Shown here piece by piece: positions 1 through 7,618 of a stretch of 64,000 nucleotides of DNA. The stretch comes from Rhizobium mayense (GTDB lineage: Bacteria > Pseudomonadota > Alphaproteobacteria > Rhizobiales > Rhizobiaceae): NCBI RefSeq assembly GCF_030272705.1, contig NZ_JARFYM010000018.1, positions 62,001 through 126,000 of the forward strand. The letters are read 5' to 3'. A program made the position numbers and the translations under genes. The notes under the pieces were generated by a model. The model did no database searches, was not told the origin of the DNA, and saw only the letters and a list, made by a program, of their open reading frames with translations. Within the stretch, counting starts at the first letter, position 1; every line of letters begins with the position of its first letter.

Positions 1-899
1 TCCGCTCGCAGCTGATGAACCAGGGTGGCGCTTCCTTTGCCCAGGCAGACGCTCAAGCCCAGATCTATCGCCACGAGCACGGGCTCGATCAGCCGATCGT
101 CGTACAATATTTCAACTGGATCGGCGGGATCCTGACCCGGGGCGATTTCGGCTACAGCATGTTCTACAACAAGCCTGTCGCCGATGTCGTCGGCGAGCGC
201 CTGCCGCGGACCCTGGCGCTCGCCCTCGTATGCCATCTCTTCGCCTCCGTCCTCGGTATTGGCTTCGGCATATGGGCCGCCACCAGACAATATAGCTGGA
301 TCGACAGTCTGCTTTCCGGCATCTCGTTTCTGGGCATGACGGTGCCGCGCTTCCTGATGGCGCTGATCATTGTCTACATTCTCGTCTTCCAGCTCAACGT
401 CTCGGAAATCGGCAGCTTCTATTCGCCGCAATTTGGCGGTGCGCCGTGGTCATGGGACAAGTTCGTCGACCTGGTCAAGCATGTCTGGCCGGTCGTTGCG
501 ATCGCCACTTTCGGCGGGCTCGCCTATAACATGCGCGTCATGCGCGGCAATCTGCTCGATACGTTGAATGCGCAATATGTCGAGACTGCCCGCGCCAAGG
601 GCCTGTCCGGCGGCGCCGTCGTCATGCGCCATGCCGTCCCGAACGCCCTGCACCCGCTCGTCATGTATCAGGGTGTCGTACTGCCCTATATGCTGACCGG
701 TGAGATCGAAACCGCCATCATCTTTGCGCTGCCGACCGTGGGGCCGGCGATCGTCGGCTCGATGGCGGTCGGCGATGTCTATGTCACCGCCACCTTCATG
801 ATGGTGCTGTCGGCAACGCTGATCGTCGGCAATATCATCGCCGACATGCTGCTGGCCCTGCTTGATCCCCGTGTCCGCCAACAGGGAGGGATCCACTGA
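1..899 (+). CDS. ABC importer permease, DppB family (5' truncated by window edge)
   Basis: This is an inner-membrane permease of a peptide/oligosaccharide-type (family 5) ABC importer. The reading frame is open from base 3 with no start, and the first internal Met is at 15, so the real start and the first membrane helix lie outside the window. The rest shows the DppB pattern: several hydrophobic helices and the cytoplasmic EAA loop (ETARAKGL followed by a PNALHPL segment). It ends in the LLALLDPRVR tail typical of the family. The stop overlaps the start of the next permease by one base (TGATG), so the two are translationally coupled. The downstream GH4 galactosidase suggests alpha-galactosides as substrate, as in rhizobial agp systems; that is inference. 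Confidence 0.9.
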   Translation, partial: RSQLMNQGGASFAQADAQAQIYRHEHGLDQPIVVQYFNWIGGILTRGDFGYSMFYNKPVADVVGERLPRTLALALVCHLFASVLGIGFGIWAATRQYSWIDSLLSGISFLGMTVPRFLMALIIVYILVFQLNVSEIGSFYSPQFGGAPWSWDKFVDLVKHVWPVVAIATFGGLAYNMRVMRGNLLDTLNAQYVETARAKGLSGGAVVMRHAVPNALHPLVMYQGVVLPYMLTGEIETAIIFALPTVGPAIVGSMAVGDVYVTATFMMVLSATLIVGNIIADMLLALLDPRVRQQGGIH

Positions 900-2029
900 T
901 GCTCGCCTTCAGCACATCCCCGCCGCCGCTCGACGACGAGAAGATCAAACCGAAAAGCGGCAATGAGAGCTATGTCGCGCTCGTCTGGCGTCGCCTGAAG
1001 CGCTCCTGGACAGGCATGGGTGGCCTGATCCTTGTTGTCCTCTTGCTGCTGATGTCGCTCTTTGCCGAATTCGTCGCACCCGTCGACCCCAAGGCGACCG
1101 ATACCGGATTTGCGCCACCTCAGGTGATCAGCTTCCACGACAAAGACGGCAATTTCGTCTTCCAGCCACGGGTCTATGCGCTCGCCGAAACCGATGAACT
1201 CGATCCGGTCACCTTCCAACCGATCGTCGGGCCGGACTACAACAATCCGCGCCTACTCGGCTTCTTCGTCAGGGGTGCGCCCTATAACCTGTTTGGCCTG
1301 ATCCCCGGCAACCGCCATCTCTTCGGCTCGACCGACGGCCAGCCGGTGCATTTCCTCGGCACCGACAAGTTCGGCCGCGACGTGCTCTCGCGTGCCATCT
1401 ATGGTTCGCGCATCTCGTTGATGATCGCACTGACCGTCGTCTTCATCGTCACCGTCGTCGGCACGACCGTCGGCATGGTTTCCGGCTATTTCGGCGGCAC
1501 ATTGGACGCCTGGATCCAGCGTTTCGTCGAGCTGGTGCTGGCTTTTCCGCAATTGCCGCTCTACCTGGCGCTGACCTCATTGATCCCCGTGACGGCGCCA
1601 ACCAACGTTTTCCTTGCCTTCGTCATCATTGTCATGTCGGCGCTTGGCTGGGCGCAGATGTCACGCGAGGTGCGCGGCAAGACTTTGGCCCTGGCGCGGA
1701 TCGATTACGTTCGGGCCGCCATGGCGGTCGGGGCCACCGACCGGCGCATCATCCTCCAGCATATTTTTCCGAACGTGATGAGCCATGTCATCGTCACCGT
1801 GACACTGGCAATCCCGAGCGTCGTGCTGCTCGAATCCTTCCTCGGTTTCCTAGGGTTTGCGGTCAAGCCGCCGCTGATCTCCTGGGGGCTGATGCTGCAG
1901 GACACGTCTACCTATTCGGTCATCGGGTCCTATCCCTGGATCCTCTCACCCGTAGCCTTCGTGCTCGTCACCGTCTTTGCGTTCAATGCGCTCGGCGATG
2001 GCCTGCGCGATGCGATCGATCCCTATTGA
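899..2029 (+). CDS. ABC importer permease, DppC family
   Basis: This is the second inner-membrane permease of the importer, 376 aa. After one N-terminal helix it has an unusually long periplasmic stretch of about 100 residues before the conserved LGTDKFGRDVLSR segment. The usual helices and an EAA loop (DYVRAAMAVGAT) follow. DppC proteins are usually nearer 290-300 aa, and the extra length sits in this insertion. The permease at 14300-15475 has a comparable insertion, so the two belong to one sub-family. The start overlaps the upstream stop, and the ATPase gene follows after a short gap. Confidence 0.92.
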   Translation: MLAFSTSPPPLDDEKIKPKSGNESYVALVWRRLKRSWTGMGGLILVVLLLLMSLFAEFVAPVDPKATDTGFAPPQVISFHDKDGNFVFQPRVYALAETDELDPVTFQPIVGPDYNNPRLLGFFVRGAPYNLFGLIPGNRHLFGSTDGQPVHFLGTDKFGRDVLSRAIYGSRISLMIALTVVFIVTVVGTTVGMVSGYFGGTLDAWIQRFVELVLAFPQLPLYLALTSLIPVTAPTNVFLAFVIIVMSALGWAQMSREVRGKTLALARIDYVRAAMAVGATDRRIILQHIFPNVMSHVIVTVTLAIPSVVLLESFLGFLGFAVKPPLISWGLMLQDTSTYSVIGSYPWILSPVAFVLVTVFAFNALGDGLRDAIDPY

Positions 2030-2042
2030 GAGGAGACGGAAC

Positions 2043-3713
2043 ATGGCTCTCGCGCTCGTCAATCCCTTCGCCCCCGATATCAGGCTCGATGCTGCCAGCA
2101 AAACCGTGGCGCCGGTCATCGACGCCCGCAACGTCGCCGTTAAATTCAAGGTCGAGGACGGCATCGTCGACGCTGTCAAGGACATCTCCTTCCAGCTCTA
2201 TCGCGGCGAAACCATCGCCATCGTCGGTGAATCCGGCTCAGGAAAATCGGTGACCGCCCGCACGGTGATGGGGCTGCTCACCAAACGTGCCGTCGTCTCA
2301 AAGACATCCACCGTCAGCTACGACGGCAAGAACGTGCTTAAATTTTCCGAACGCGCCCGCCGGCAACTGCGTGGCGACCGCATCTCGATGATTTTTCAGG
2401 AGCCGATGAGCTCGCTGAACCCGATTTATACGATCGGCAGCCAGATCGTCGAGGCGATTCGCGTTCACCGCAAGATCGGCCGCCGCGAGGCCGAGAGACG
2501 GGCGCTGGCGCTGTTGCAGCAAGTGCAGATTCCCGATCCGGAAGCGCGGCTCAGGCAATATCCGCATCAGCTTTCCGGCGGTCAGCGCCAGCGCGTGATG
2601 ATCGCCATGGCACTCGCCAACGACCCGGACGTGCTGATCGCCGACGAGCCGACGACAGCGCTCGACGTTACCGTACAGGCGCAGATCCTGAATTTGATCC
2701 GCAACCTGCAAAAGCAGCTCGGCATGGCGGTCATCCTGATCACTCATGACCTAACCGTGGTTCGGCAGTTTTCCGACTATGTCTACGTCATGCAGCATGG
2801 TGAGATGCGCGAGCATAATACGACGGAAGAGCTCTTTGCCCATCCGCAGCATCCCTATACACAGCATCTGCTCGCCTCCGAACCACGAGGGCAGGCGAAG
2901 CCGCTGCCGCCGGACTGCGACACCATCCTCGAAGGCAAATCCGTCAAGGTCGCCTTCATGCTCCGCCACGGCTCCTTCCTCAAGCCGGATCTGCGCGAGC
3001 TGATCGCCGTCGACGGCCTCAGCCTGGAGCTTCGCCGGCACGAGACCTTGGGTCTCGTCGGGGAATCCGGCTCCGGCAAGACCACATTCGGCCAAGCGCT
3101 GCTGCGGCTGATCGATGCCGATAGCGGCGAAATCTATTTCGACCGGCAGGCGATCCACGGCCGCTCGCGGGCCGAAATGCGGCCTCTACGCTCGCGCATG
3201 CAGATCGTTTTCCAGGATCCCTTCTCCTCGCTCAACCCACGCATGCCGATCGGCCAGATCATCGCCGAGGGGCTAGTGGTCAATAATATCGGCGCCAACA
3301 AGGCCGAGCGACTGGAGAGAGTGAAGGAAGCGCTGGTCAGCGCCGGCATGCCCTCGAACATCCTGTCGCGTTTCCCACACGAATTCTCCGGCGGCCAGCG
3401 TCAGCGCATCGCCATCGCCCGGGCCATCGCGCTGGAGCCGGAATTCATCCTGCTCGATGAGCCGACCTCGGCGCTTGATCTCTCTGTCCAGGCGCAAATC
3501 ATCGATCTCCTGCGCAAGCTGCAGGACGAGCGAGGCTTGAGCTATCTGTTCATCTCCCACGACCTCAAGGTCGTCCGCGCCCTTTGCCATCGCGTCATCG
3601 TCATGCAGCACGGCAAGATCATGGAAGAGGGACCGGTCGACGACGTTCTTTCCCATCCCAAGACCGCTTACACCGAGCGCCTCGTCAGAGCGGCGTTCGA
3701 AGTAGCCTCATAA
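2043..3713 (+). CDS. ABC importer ATPase, two fused nucleotide-binding domains
   Basis: This cytoplasmic protein (556 aa) powers the importer and carries two complete ATPase domains, as DppD-DppF or GsiA fusions do. The first domain has Walker A GESGSGKS at about residues 62-69, an LSGGQRQR signature and Walker B IADEPTTALD. The second has GESGSGKT, FSGGQRQR and LLDEPTSALD, and ends with the oligopeptide-type C-terminal region. I chose the ATG at 2043 because AGGAGA lies just upstream. The frame stays open further upstream, but that region overlaps the end of the permease gene. The galactosidase follows 19 bases later, probably in the same transcript. Confidence 0.93.
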   Translation: MALALVNPFAPDIRLDAASKTVAPVIDARNVAVKFKVEDGIVDAVKDISFQLYRGETIAIVGESGSGKSVTARTVMGLLTKRAVVSKTSTVSYDGKNVLKFSERARRQLRGDRISMIFQEPMSSLNPIYTIGSQIVEAIRVHRKIGRREAERRALALLQQVQIPDPEARLRQYPHQLSGGQRQRVMIAMALANDPDVLIADEPTTALDVTVQAQILNLIRNLQKQLGMAVILITHDLTVVRQFSDYVYVMQHGEMREHNTTEELFAHPQHPYTQHLLASEPRGQAKPLPPDCDTILEGKSVKVAFMLRHGSFLKPDLRELIAVDGLSLELRRHETLGLVGESGSGKTTFGQALLRLIDADSGEIYFDRQAIHGRSRAEMRPLRSRMQIVFQDPFSSLNPRMPIGQIIAEGLVVNNIGANKAERLERVKEALVSAGMPSNILSRFPHEFSGGQRQRIAIARAIALEPEFILLDEPTSALDLSVQAQIIDLLRKLQDERGLSYLFISHDLKVVRALCHRVIVMQHGKIMEEGPVDDVLSHPKTAYTERLVRAAFEVAS

Positions 3714-3732
3714 GCATTCAGGAGACTTTCAC

Positions 3733-5103
3733 ATGGCAGGCAATCCCAAGATCACCTTTATCGGCGCCGGTTCAACCGTTTTCATGAAGAACATCATCGG
3801 TGACGTTTTGCAGCGTCCGGCGCTCACGGGCGCAAAAATCGCGCTGATGGATATCAATTCGCAGCGACTGGAAGAAAGCGCCATCGTCGCTCGCAAACTG
3901 GCCTCGACGCTTGGTGCATCTGCCGCGGTAGAGACCTTTACCGATCAGCGCCAGGCCCTTGACGGCGCCGACTTCGTCGTCGTCGCTTTTCAGATTGGCG
4001 GTTACGAACCCTGCACCGTGACCGACTTCGAAGTACCGAAGAAATACGGCCTGCGCCAGACGATCGCCGATACGCTGGGCGTCGGCGGCATCATGCGCGG
4101 CCTGCGCACTGTGCCGCATCTCTGGAAGATCTGCGAGGACATGCTGGCCGTCTGCCCCGAGGCCATCATGCTGCAATACGTCAACCCGATGGCAATCAAC
4201 ACCTGGGCGATCGCAGAGAAATACCCCACGATCAAGCAGGTCGGCCTGTGCCATTCCGTGCAGGGCACGGCGATGGAATTGGCCAAGGATCTCGACATTC
4301 CCTACAACGAAATCCGCTACCGCTCGGCAGGCATCAACCATATGGCCTTCTATCTGAAATTCGAGCATCGCCAGCCGGATGGCTCCTACCGCGATCTCTA
4401 TCCCGATCTCGTGCGCGGTTATCGCGAGGGGCGGGCGCCAAAGCCCGGCTGGAACCCACGCTGCCCGAACAAGGTCCGCTATGAGATGCTGACCCGGCTC
4501 GGCTATTTCGTCACCGAAAGTTCCGAGCATTTCGCCGAATACACGCCCTATTTCATCAAGGAAGGCCGTGAGGACTTGATCGAGAAATTCGGCATTCCGC
4601 TCGACGAATATCCGAAGCGTTGCATCGAGCAGATCGCGCGCTGGAAGAACCAGGCCGAGCAATATCGCAGCGCCGACAAGATCGAAGTGGCCCAATCGAA
4701 GGAATATGCTTCGTCGATCATCAATTCGGTCTGGACCGGCGAACCCTCGGTCATTTACGGCAATGTCCGCAACAACGGCTGCATCACCTCGCTGCCCTAT
4801 GATTGCGCCGCCGAGGTTCCCTGCCTGGTCGACGCCTCCGGCATCCAGCCGACCTTCATCGGCGACTTGCCGCCACAACTGACCGCATTGATCCGAACCA
4901 ACATCAACGTTCAGGAACTGACGGTGCAGGCGCTGATGACCGAAAACCGCGAGCACATCTACCATGCTGCGATGATGGATCCGCATACGGCCGCCGAGCT
5001 CGATCTCGACCAGATCTGGTCGCTGGTCGACGAGCTCCTGGCCGCGCATAGCACCTGGTTGCCGGAATGGACTCGCAGCGACCGCAAGGTTCAGGCCGCT
5101 TAA
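3733..5103 (+). CDS. melA: alpha-galactosidase/alpha-glucosidase, glycoside hydrolase family 4
   Basis: This GH4 enzyme (456 aa) hydrolyses alpha-glycosides such as melibiose or raffinose by an NAD- and metal-dependent redox mechanism in the cytoplasm. The N-terminal Rossmann motif is visible (FIGAGSTVF, residues 9-17). The NPMAINTW segment is at 151-158. The metal-binding Cys and His fit CHSVQG (Cys173) and INHMAFY (His203), the spacing known for MelA/AglA enzymes. AGGAG lies upstream of the ATG. Its place at the end of the transporter operon suggests that it cleaves what the transporter imports. The symbol follows family use; galactosidase rather than glucosidase specificity is likely but not proven by sequence. 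Confidence 0.9.
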   Translation: MAGNPKITFIGAGSTVFMKNIIGDVLQRPALTGAKIALMDINSQRLEESAIVARKLASTLGASAAVETFTDQRQALDGADFVVVAFQIGGYEPCTVTDFEVPKKYGLRQTIADTLGVGGIMRGLRTVPHLWKICEDMLAVCPEAIMLQYVNPMAINTWAIAEKYPTIKQVGLCHSVQGTAMELAKDLDIPYNEIRYRSAGINHMAFYLKFEHRQPDGSYRDLYPDLVRGYREGRAPKPGWNPRCPNKVRYEMLTRLGYFVTESSEHFAEYTPYFIKEGREDLIEKFGIPLDEYPKRCIEQIARWKNQAEQYRSADKIEVAQSKEYASSIINSVWTGEPSVIYGNVRNNGCITSLPYDCAAEVPCLVDASGIQPTFIGDLPPQLTALIRTNINVQELTVQALMTENREHIYHAAMMDPHTAAELDLDQIWSLVDELLAAHSTWLPEWTRSDRKVQAA

Positions 5104-5133
5104 AACTATTCTCTCCCGGTTTTGCGGCCAAAA

Positions 5134-5160
5134 GGGCCCCGCAGCATCGCTGCGGGGCCC
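5134..5160 (+). terminator. strong hairpin after melA, likely terminator
   Basis: A perfect 12-bp inverted repeat (GGGCCCCGCAGC at 5134-5145 and its complement at 5149-5160) closes a 3-base loop 31 bases after the melA stop. AAAA precedes it, and only a weak pyrimidine run (TGCCTCTTC) follows, so intrinsic termination is likely but a classical T tract is missing. Confidence 0.6.
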
Positions 5161-5283
5161 TGCCTCTTCGCCGCCGTGGAGAAGGTGAAAATCCAAAGCC
5201 TGCTATTCTTAAAGCTGATCTGATGTGGCAATGCCCCGCCGCCTGCGCTAAAAACGGGGCGAACATTGGGAGAGATCAATCAC

Positions 5284-6426
5284 ATGACGAGTTCAGACAT
5301 CTTCAAAACCGGAACTTTTGTCGGCCGCATTTGGCGTCCTGACGTGAAAGGGCCGGCTCTTGTCGTCGTTCGCGACGGCGCGCTTTATGACATCACCTCT
5401 AAGGAAGCGCCGACCATGCGCGACCTCCTGGAAAAGGATGATCCCGTCGGTTTTGTCCGCGCGCAGACGGGCGAAGCCGTCGCCAAACTCGATGACCTGC
5501 TGGCCGCAAAGACTGACACTTCAGCCGTCCATCTCCTTGCCCCCGTCGACCTGCAGGCGATCAAAGCCTGTGGCGTCACCTTTGCCCGCTCAATGCTGGA
5601 ACGCGTTATCGAGGAGCGCGCCGCCGGCAATCCGGATCTTGCGGAATCGATCCGAGGCAAGGTCACGGCCCTCATTGGCGACAGCCTTCGCAACCTGAAG
5701 GCCGGTTCGCCGGAAGCTGCCAAAGTGAAGGCGGCGCTCATCGAAGAAGGCGTCTGGTCGCAATATCTCGAAGTCGGCATCGGCCCGGATGCCGAGGTCT
5801 TCTCCAAGTCGCAGGTCATGTCTTCGGTTGGCGTGGGCGCCGATGTGGGCTTGCACCCGATCTCGAAGTGGAACAATCCCGAGCCGGAAATCGTGCTTGC
5901 CGTCGACAGTCAGGGCCGGGTCAAGGGCGCGACGCTCGGTAATGACGTCAACCTGCGCGATGTCGAGGGACGCTCGGCGCTGCTGCTCGGCAAGGCGAAG
6001 GACAACAACGCCTCCTGCTCGATCGGCCCCTTTATCCGCCTGTTCGACGAAACCTACACGCTCGACGATGTGCGCAACGCCGATCTCGACCTCAAGGTCG
6101 AAGGCGAGGACGGCTATGTCCTGCACGGCCGCTCGTCAATGAAGGAAATCAGCCGCGATCCTCTCGATCTCGTCTCCCAGACCATCGGCCGCCATCACCA
6201 GTATCCGGACGGCTTCGTCCTCTTCATGGGCACTCTCTTCGCTCCCGTTGAAGACCGCGATACGCCCGGCCAGGGTTTCACCCACAAGGTCGGCGACATC
6301 GTCACCATCTCCAACGACAAGCTCGGCGCATTGAAGAATCGCGTGCTGCTGTCGACGGAATGTGCTCCCTGGACCTTCGGGACATCACATCTGATGCGCA
6401 ATTTGGCTGGGCGAGGGCTGATTTGA
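5284..6426 (+). CDS. fumarylacetoacetate hydrolase family protein
   Basis: This is a 380-aa FAH-superfamily enzyme. The C-terminal half carries the family metal site: the E-x-E pair in NPEPEIV, and the NDVNLRDVEGRS segment, which includes an aspartate ligand, followed by the lysine-containing LLGKAKDNNAS. Members hydrolyse C-C bonds of acylpyruvates or dehydrate/hydrate sugar-acid intermediates, and this long two-part form is common in rhizobial sugar-acid loci. The exact substrate cannot be read. I chose the ATG at 5284 because GGGAGAG lies upstream; the ATG-less extension to 5266 adds six residues. The gene sits behind the hairpin at 5134-5160 and probably has its own promoter. Confidence 0.85.
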   Translation: MTSSDIFKTGTFVGRIWRPDVKGPALVVVRDGALYDITSKEAPTMRDLLEKDDPVGFVRAQTGEAVAKLDDLLAAKTDTSAVHLLAPVDLQAIKACGVTFARSMLERVIEERAAGNPDLAESIRGKVTALIGDSLRNLKAGSPEAAKVKAALIEEGVWSQYLEVGIGPDAEVFSKSQVMSSVGVGADVGLHPISKWNNPEPEIVLAVDSQGRVKGATLGNDVNLRDVEGRSALLLGKAKDNNASCSIGPFIRLFDETYTLDDVRNADLDLKVEGEDGYVLHGRSSMKEISRDPLDLVSQTIGRHHQYPDGFVLFMGTLFAPVEDRDTPGQGFTHKVGDIVTISNDKLGALKNRVLLSTECAPWTFGTSHLMRNLAGRGLI

Positions 6427-7089
6427 CGGCGGCGAGACGCGGAGATTCGGCTATCTCACGTCGCTGCCGGTAGGTCATGGATTGTCGGGGCTGGCGCCTC
6501 TACCAACACTCTCAAAGGCCGTACGGCTGCACAGGGCGTTGCACCGAAGATCCGATCAGCCGCCCGGATCGCCGCGATATCGACACAAGCCGCCGGCACT
6601 CCGAAACTGTCTTGTCGAGCATGGCACCTGACAGAGGCACGCCGTTCGTTCTGGGATAGGGCATACCGTCGTCCCGGAGGATGTTTATGAGGCGATCCAA
6701 TTCAATCTGCTTCTCACGCTCGGTCATCGCTCTATGGTTCCAATCGCAAAGGATGAACGCCATGAACATCATGGCGTCTCCTTACCGCATCGGAAAATTT
6801 GAGCGCATTGAATGCGAAGGACAACTTGGCAATCGAGGCAATGAATCATCCATTGTCCATATGAAGGCTGCAGTGAATATGTGGCCGAACGTCCGAAAGC
6901 TCACCTGCCAGGACGTGCGTTAGGAGAAGCTTTCCTGACGCTGTCATGCGATGGAGGTAGTGGTACGGTTTATCATCCTACCCCATGCCAATGAGCTAAG
7001 AGACGGAAGCCCATTTACTGGAATGCTTGCGCACGCAGTACGCATTCGCGCGAGACCCCAAAAGGGCCGAGCGCCCGCGACGGCCCATG
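6427..7089. other. 663-bp gap with no convincing gene
   Basis: The stretch between the FAH-family gene and the cyclic-nucleotide-binding gene has frequent stops on both strands and no recognised domain. Its base composition looks less constrained than that of the neighbours. The only reading frame that resembles protein is the short minus-strand frame listed separately. I see no tRNA-like fold, insertion-sequence end or repeat. Confidence 0.6.
6512..6727 (-). CDS. possible small hypothetical protein or gene remnant
   Basis: A minus-strand frame of about 71 aa starts MTEREKQIELDRLINILRDD and ends near the FAH gene. The charged amphipathic N-terminal part looks protein-like, while the C-terminal third, rich in Arg and Ser, does not. 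No ribosome binding site is seen before the ATG. It may be a small gene or a decayed 5' end. I recognise no family. Confidence 0.25.
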   Translation of the reverse strand: MTEREKQIELDRLINILRDDGMPYPRTNGVPLSGAMLDKTVSECRRLVSISRRSGRLIGSSVQRPVQPYGL

Positions 7090-7566
7090 TCAATGGGTCG
7101 ACATTGGCTGCGGCTGGTTCTGACGGCTGCGCGCTGCGGTGAGTTCGGAGGTGGTGTGATTGAGGCGGTCGGCGAGGACGCGCATGATTTCCACGGCCAT
7201 TTCGGGAAAATCGCTGAGCAGCTTCAGGAAATGCTCCTTGCTGATCTTCAGTGCCTCCAGCCTTGATGTCGCCTTAACGGTGGCGGTACGGGAGACGTCG
7301 CAGAGGATCGCGATTTCGCCGACGATGGAGTTGATATCGACCTCGGCGACTTTGATCTCTCCGGTCGGGCTATCGACAAGAATATCAGCGGTTCCGGAAA
7401 GAACAACGTAAGCGGCATCGCCTTGATCGCCTTGATGAAACAGTGCCTGACCGGCATTGTAGCTGACGCGATCCGAGGTAAACGCCAAAAGCTTCAATTT
7501 TGCGGGTGCGATGCGCGCAAAAATCGGCACCCGCTTCAGCATTTCAACTTCATCTTTCAGAAGCAT
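7090..7566 (-). CDS. stand-alone cyclic-nucleotide-binding domain protein
   Basis: This 158-aa protein is almost only a cNMP-binding beta-barrel. The phosphate-binding cassette is intact: GEIAILCDVSRTA at residues 83-95, with the Glu and Arg that hold the cyclic phosphate and ribose. After the barrel come about 40 residues with helical character and a polar tail. There is no helix-turn-helix, so it is not a CRP/FNR regulator. I chose the ATG at 7566; the open frame begins at a TTG ten codons earlier. It is the last gene of a long minus-strand array, 52 bases after the exporter-like ABC gene, which suggests that it acts with that protein. Confidence 0.88.
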   Translation of the reverse strand: MLLKDEVEMLKRVPIFARIAPAKLKLLAFTSDRVSYNAGQALFHQGDQGDAAYVVLSGTADILVDSPTGEIKVAEVDINSIVGEIAILCDVSRTATVKATSRLEALKISKEHFLKLLSDFPEMAVEIMRVLADRLNHTTSELTAARSRQNQPQPMSTH

Positions 7567-7618
7567 GAGCTTCAAACCCCCACAGTCGGGCCCCAAATAC
7601 CACCGAGGTAATAGGATA

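Noticed and set aside
3772..5196. 474-codon minus-strand open frame opposite the GH4 gene
   Set aside because: The plus-strand GH4 protein has its NAD and metal motifs in order. The antisense frame has none and an unusual composition.
6951..7142. Short plus-strand frames in the 6.4-7.1 kb gap
   Set aside because: They have no ribosome sites, no protein-like composition, and overlap the end of the cNMP-binding gene.
7090..7566. CRP/FNR-type transcription factor
   Set aside because: The cNMP-binding barrel is present but the protein ends without a helix-turn-helix domain.
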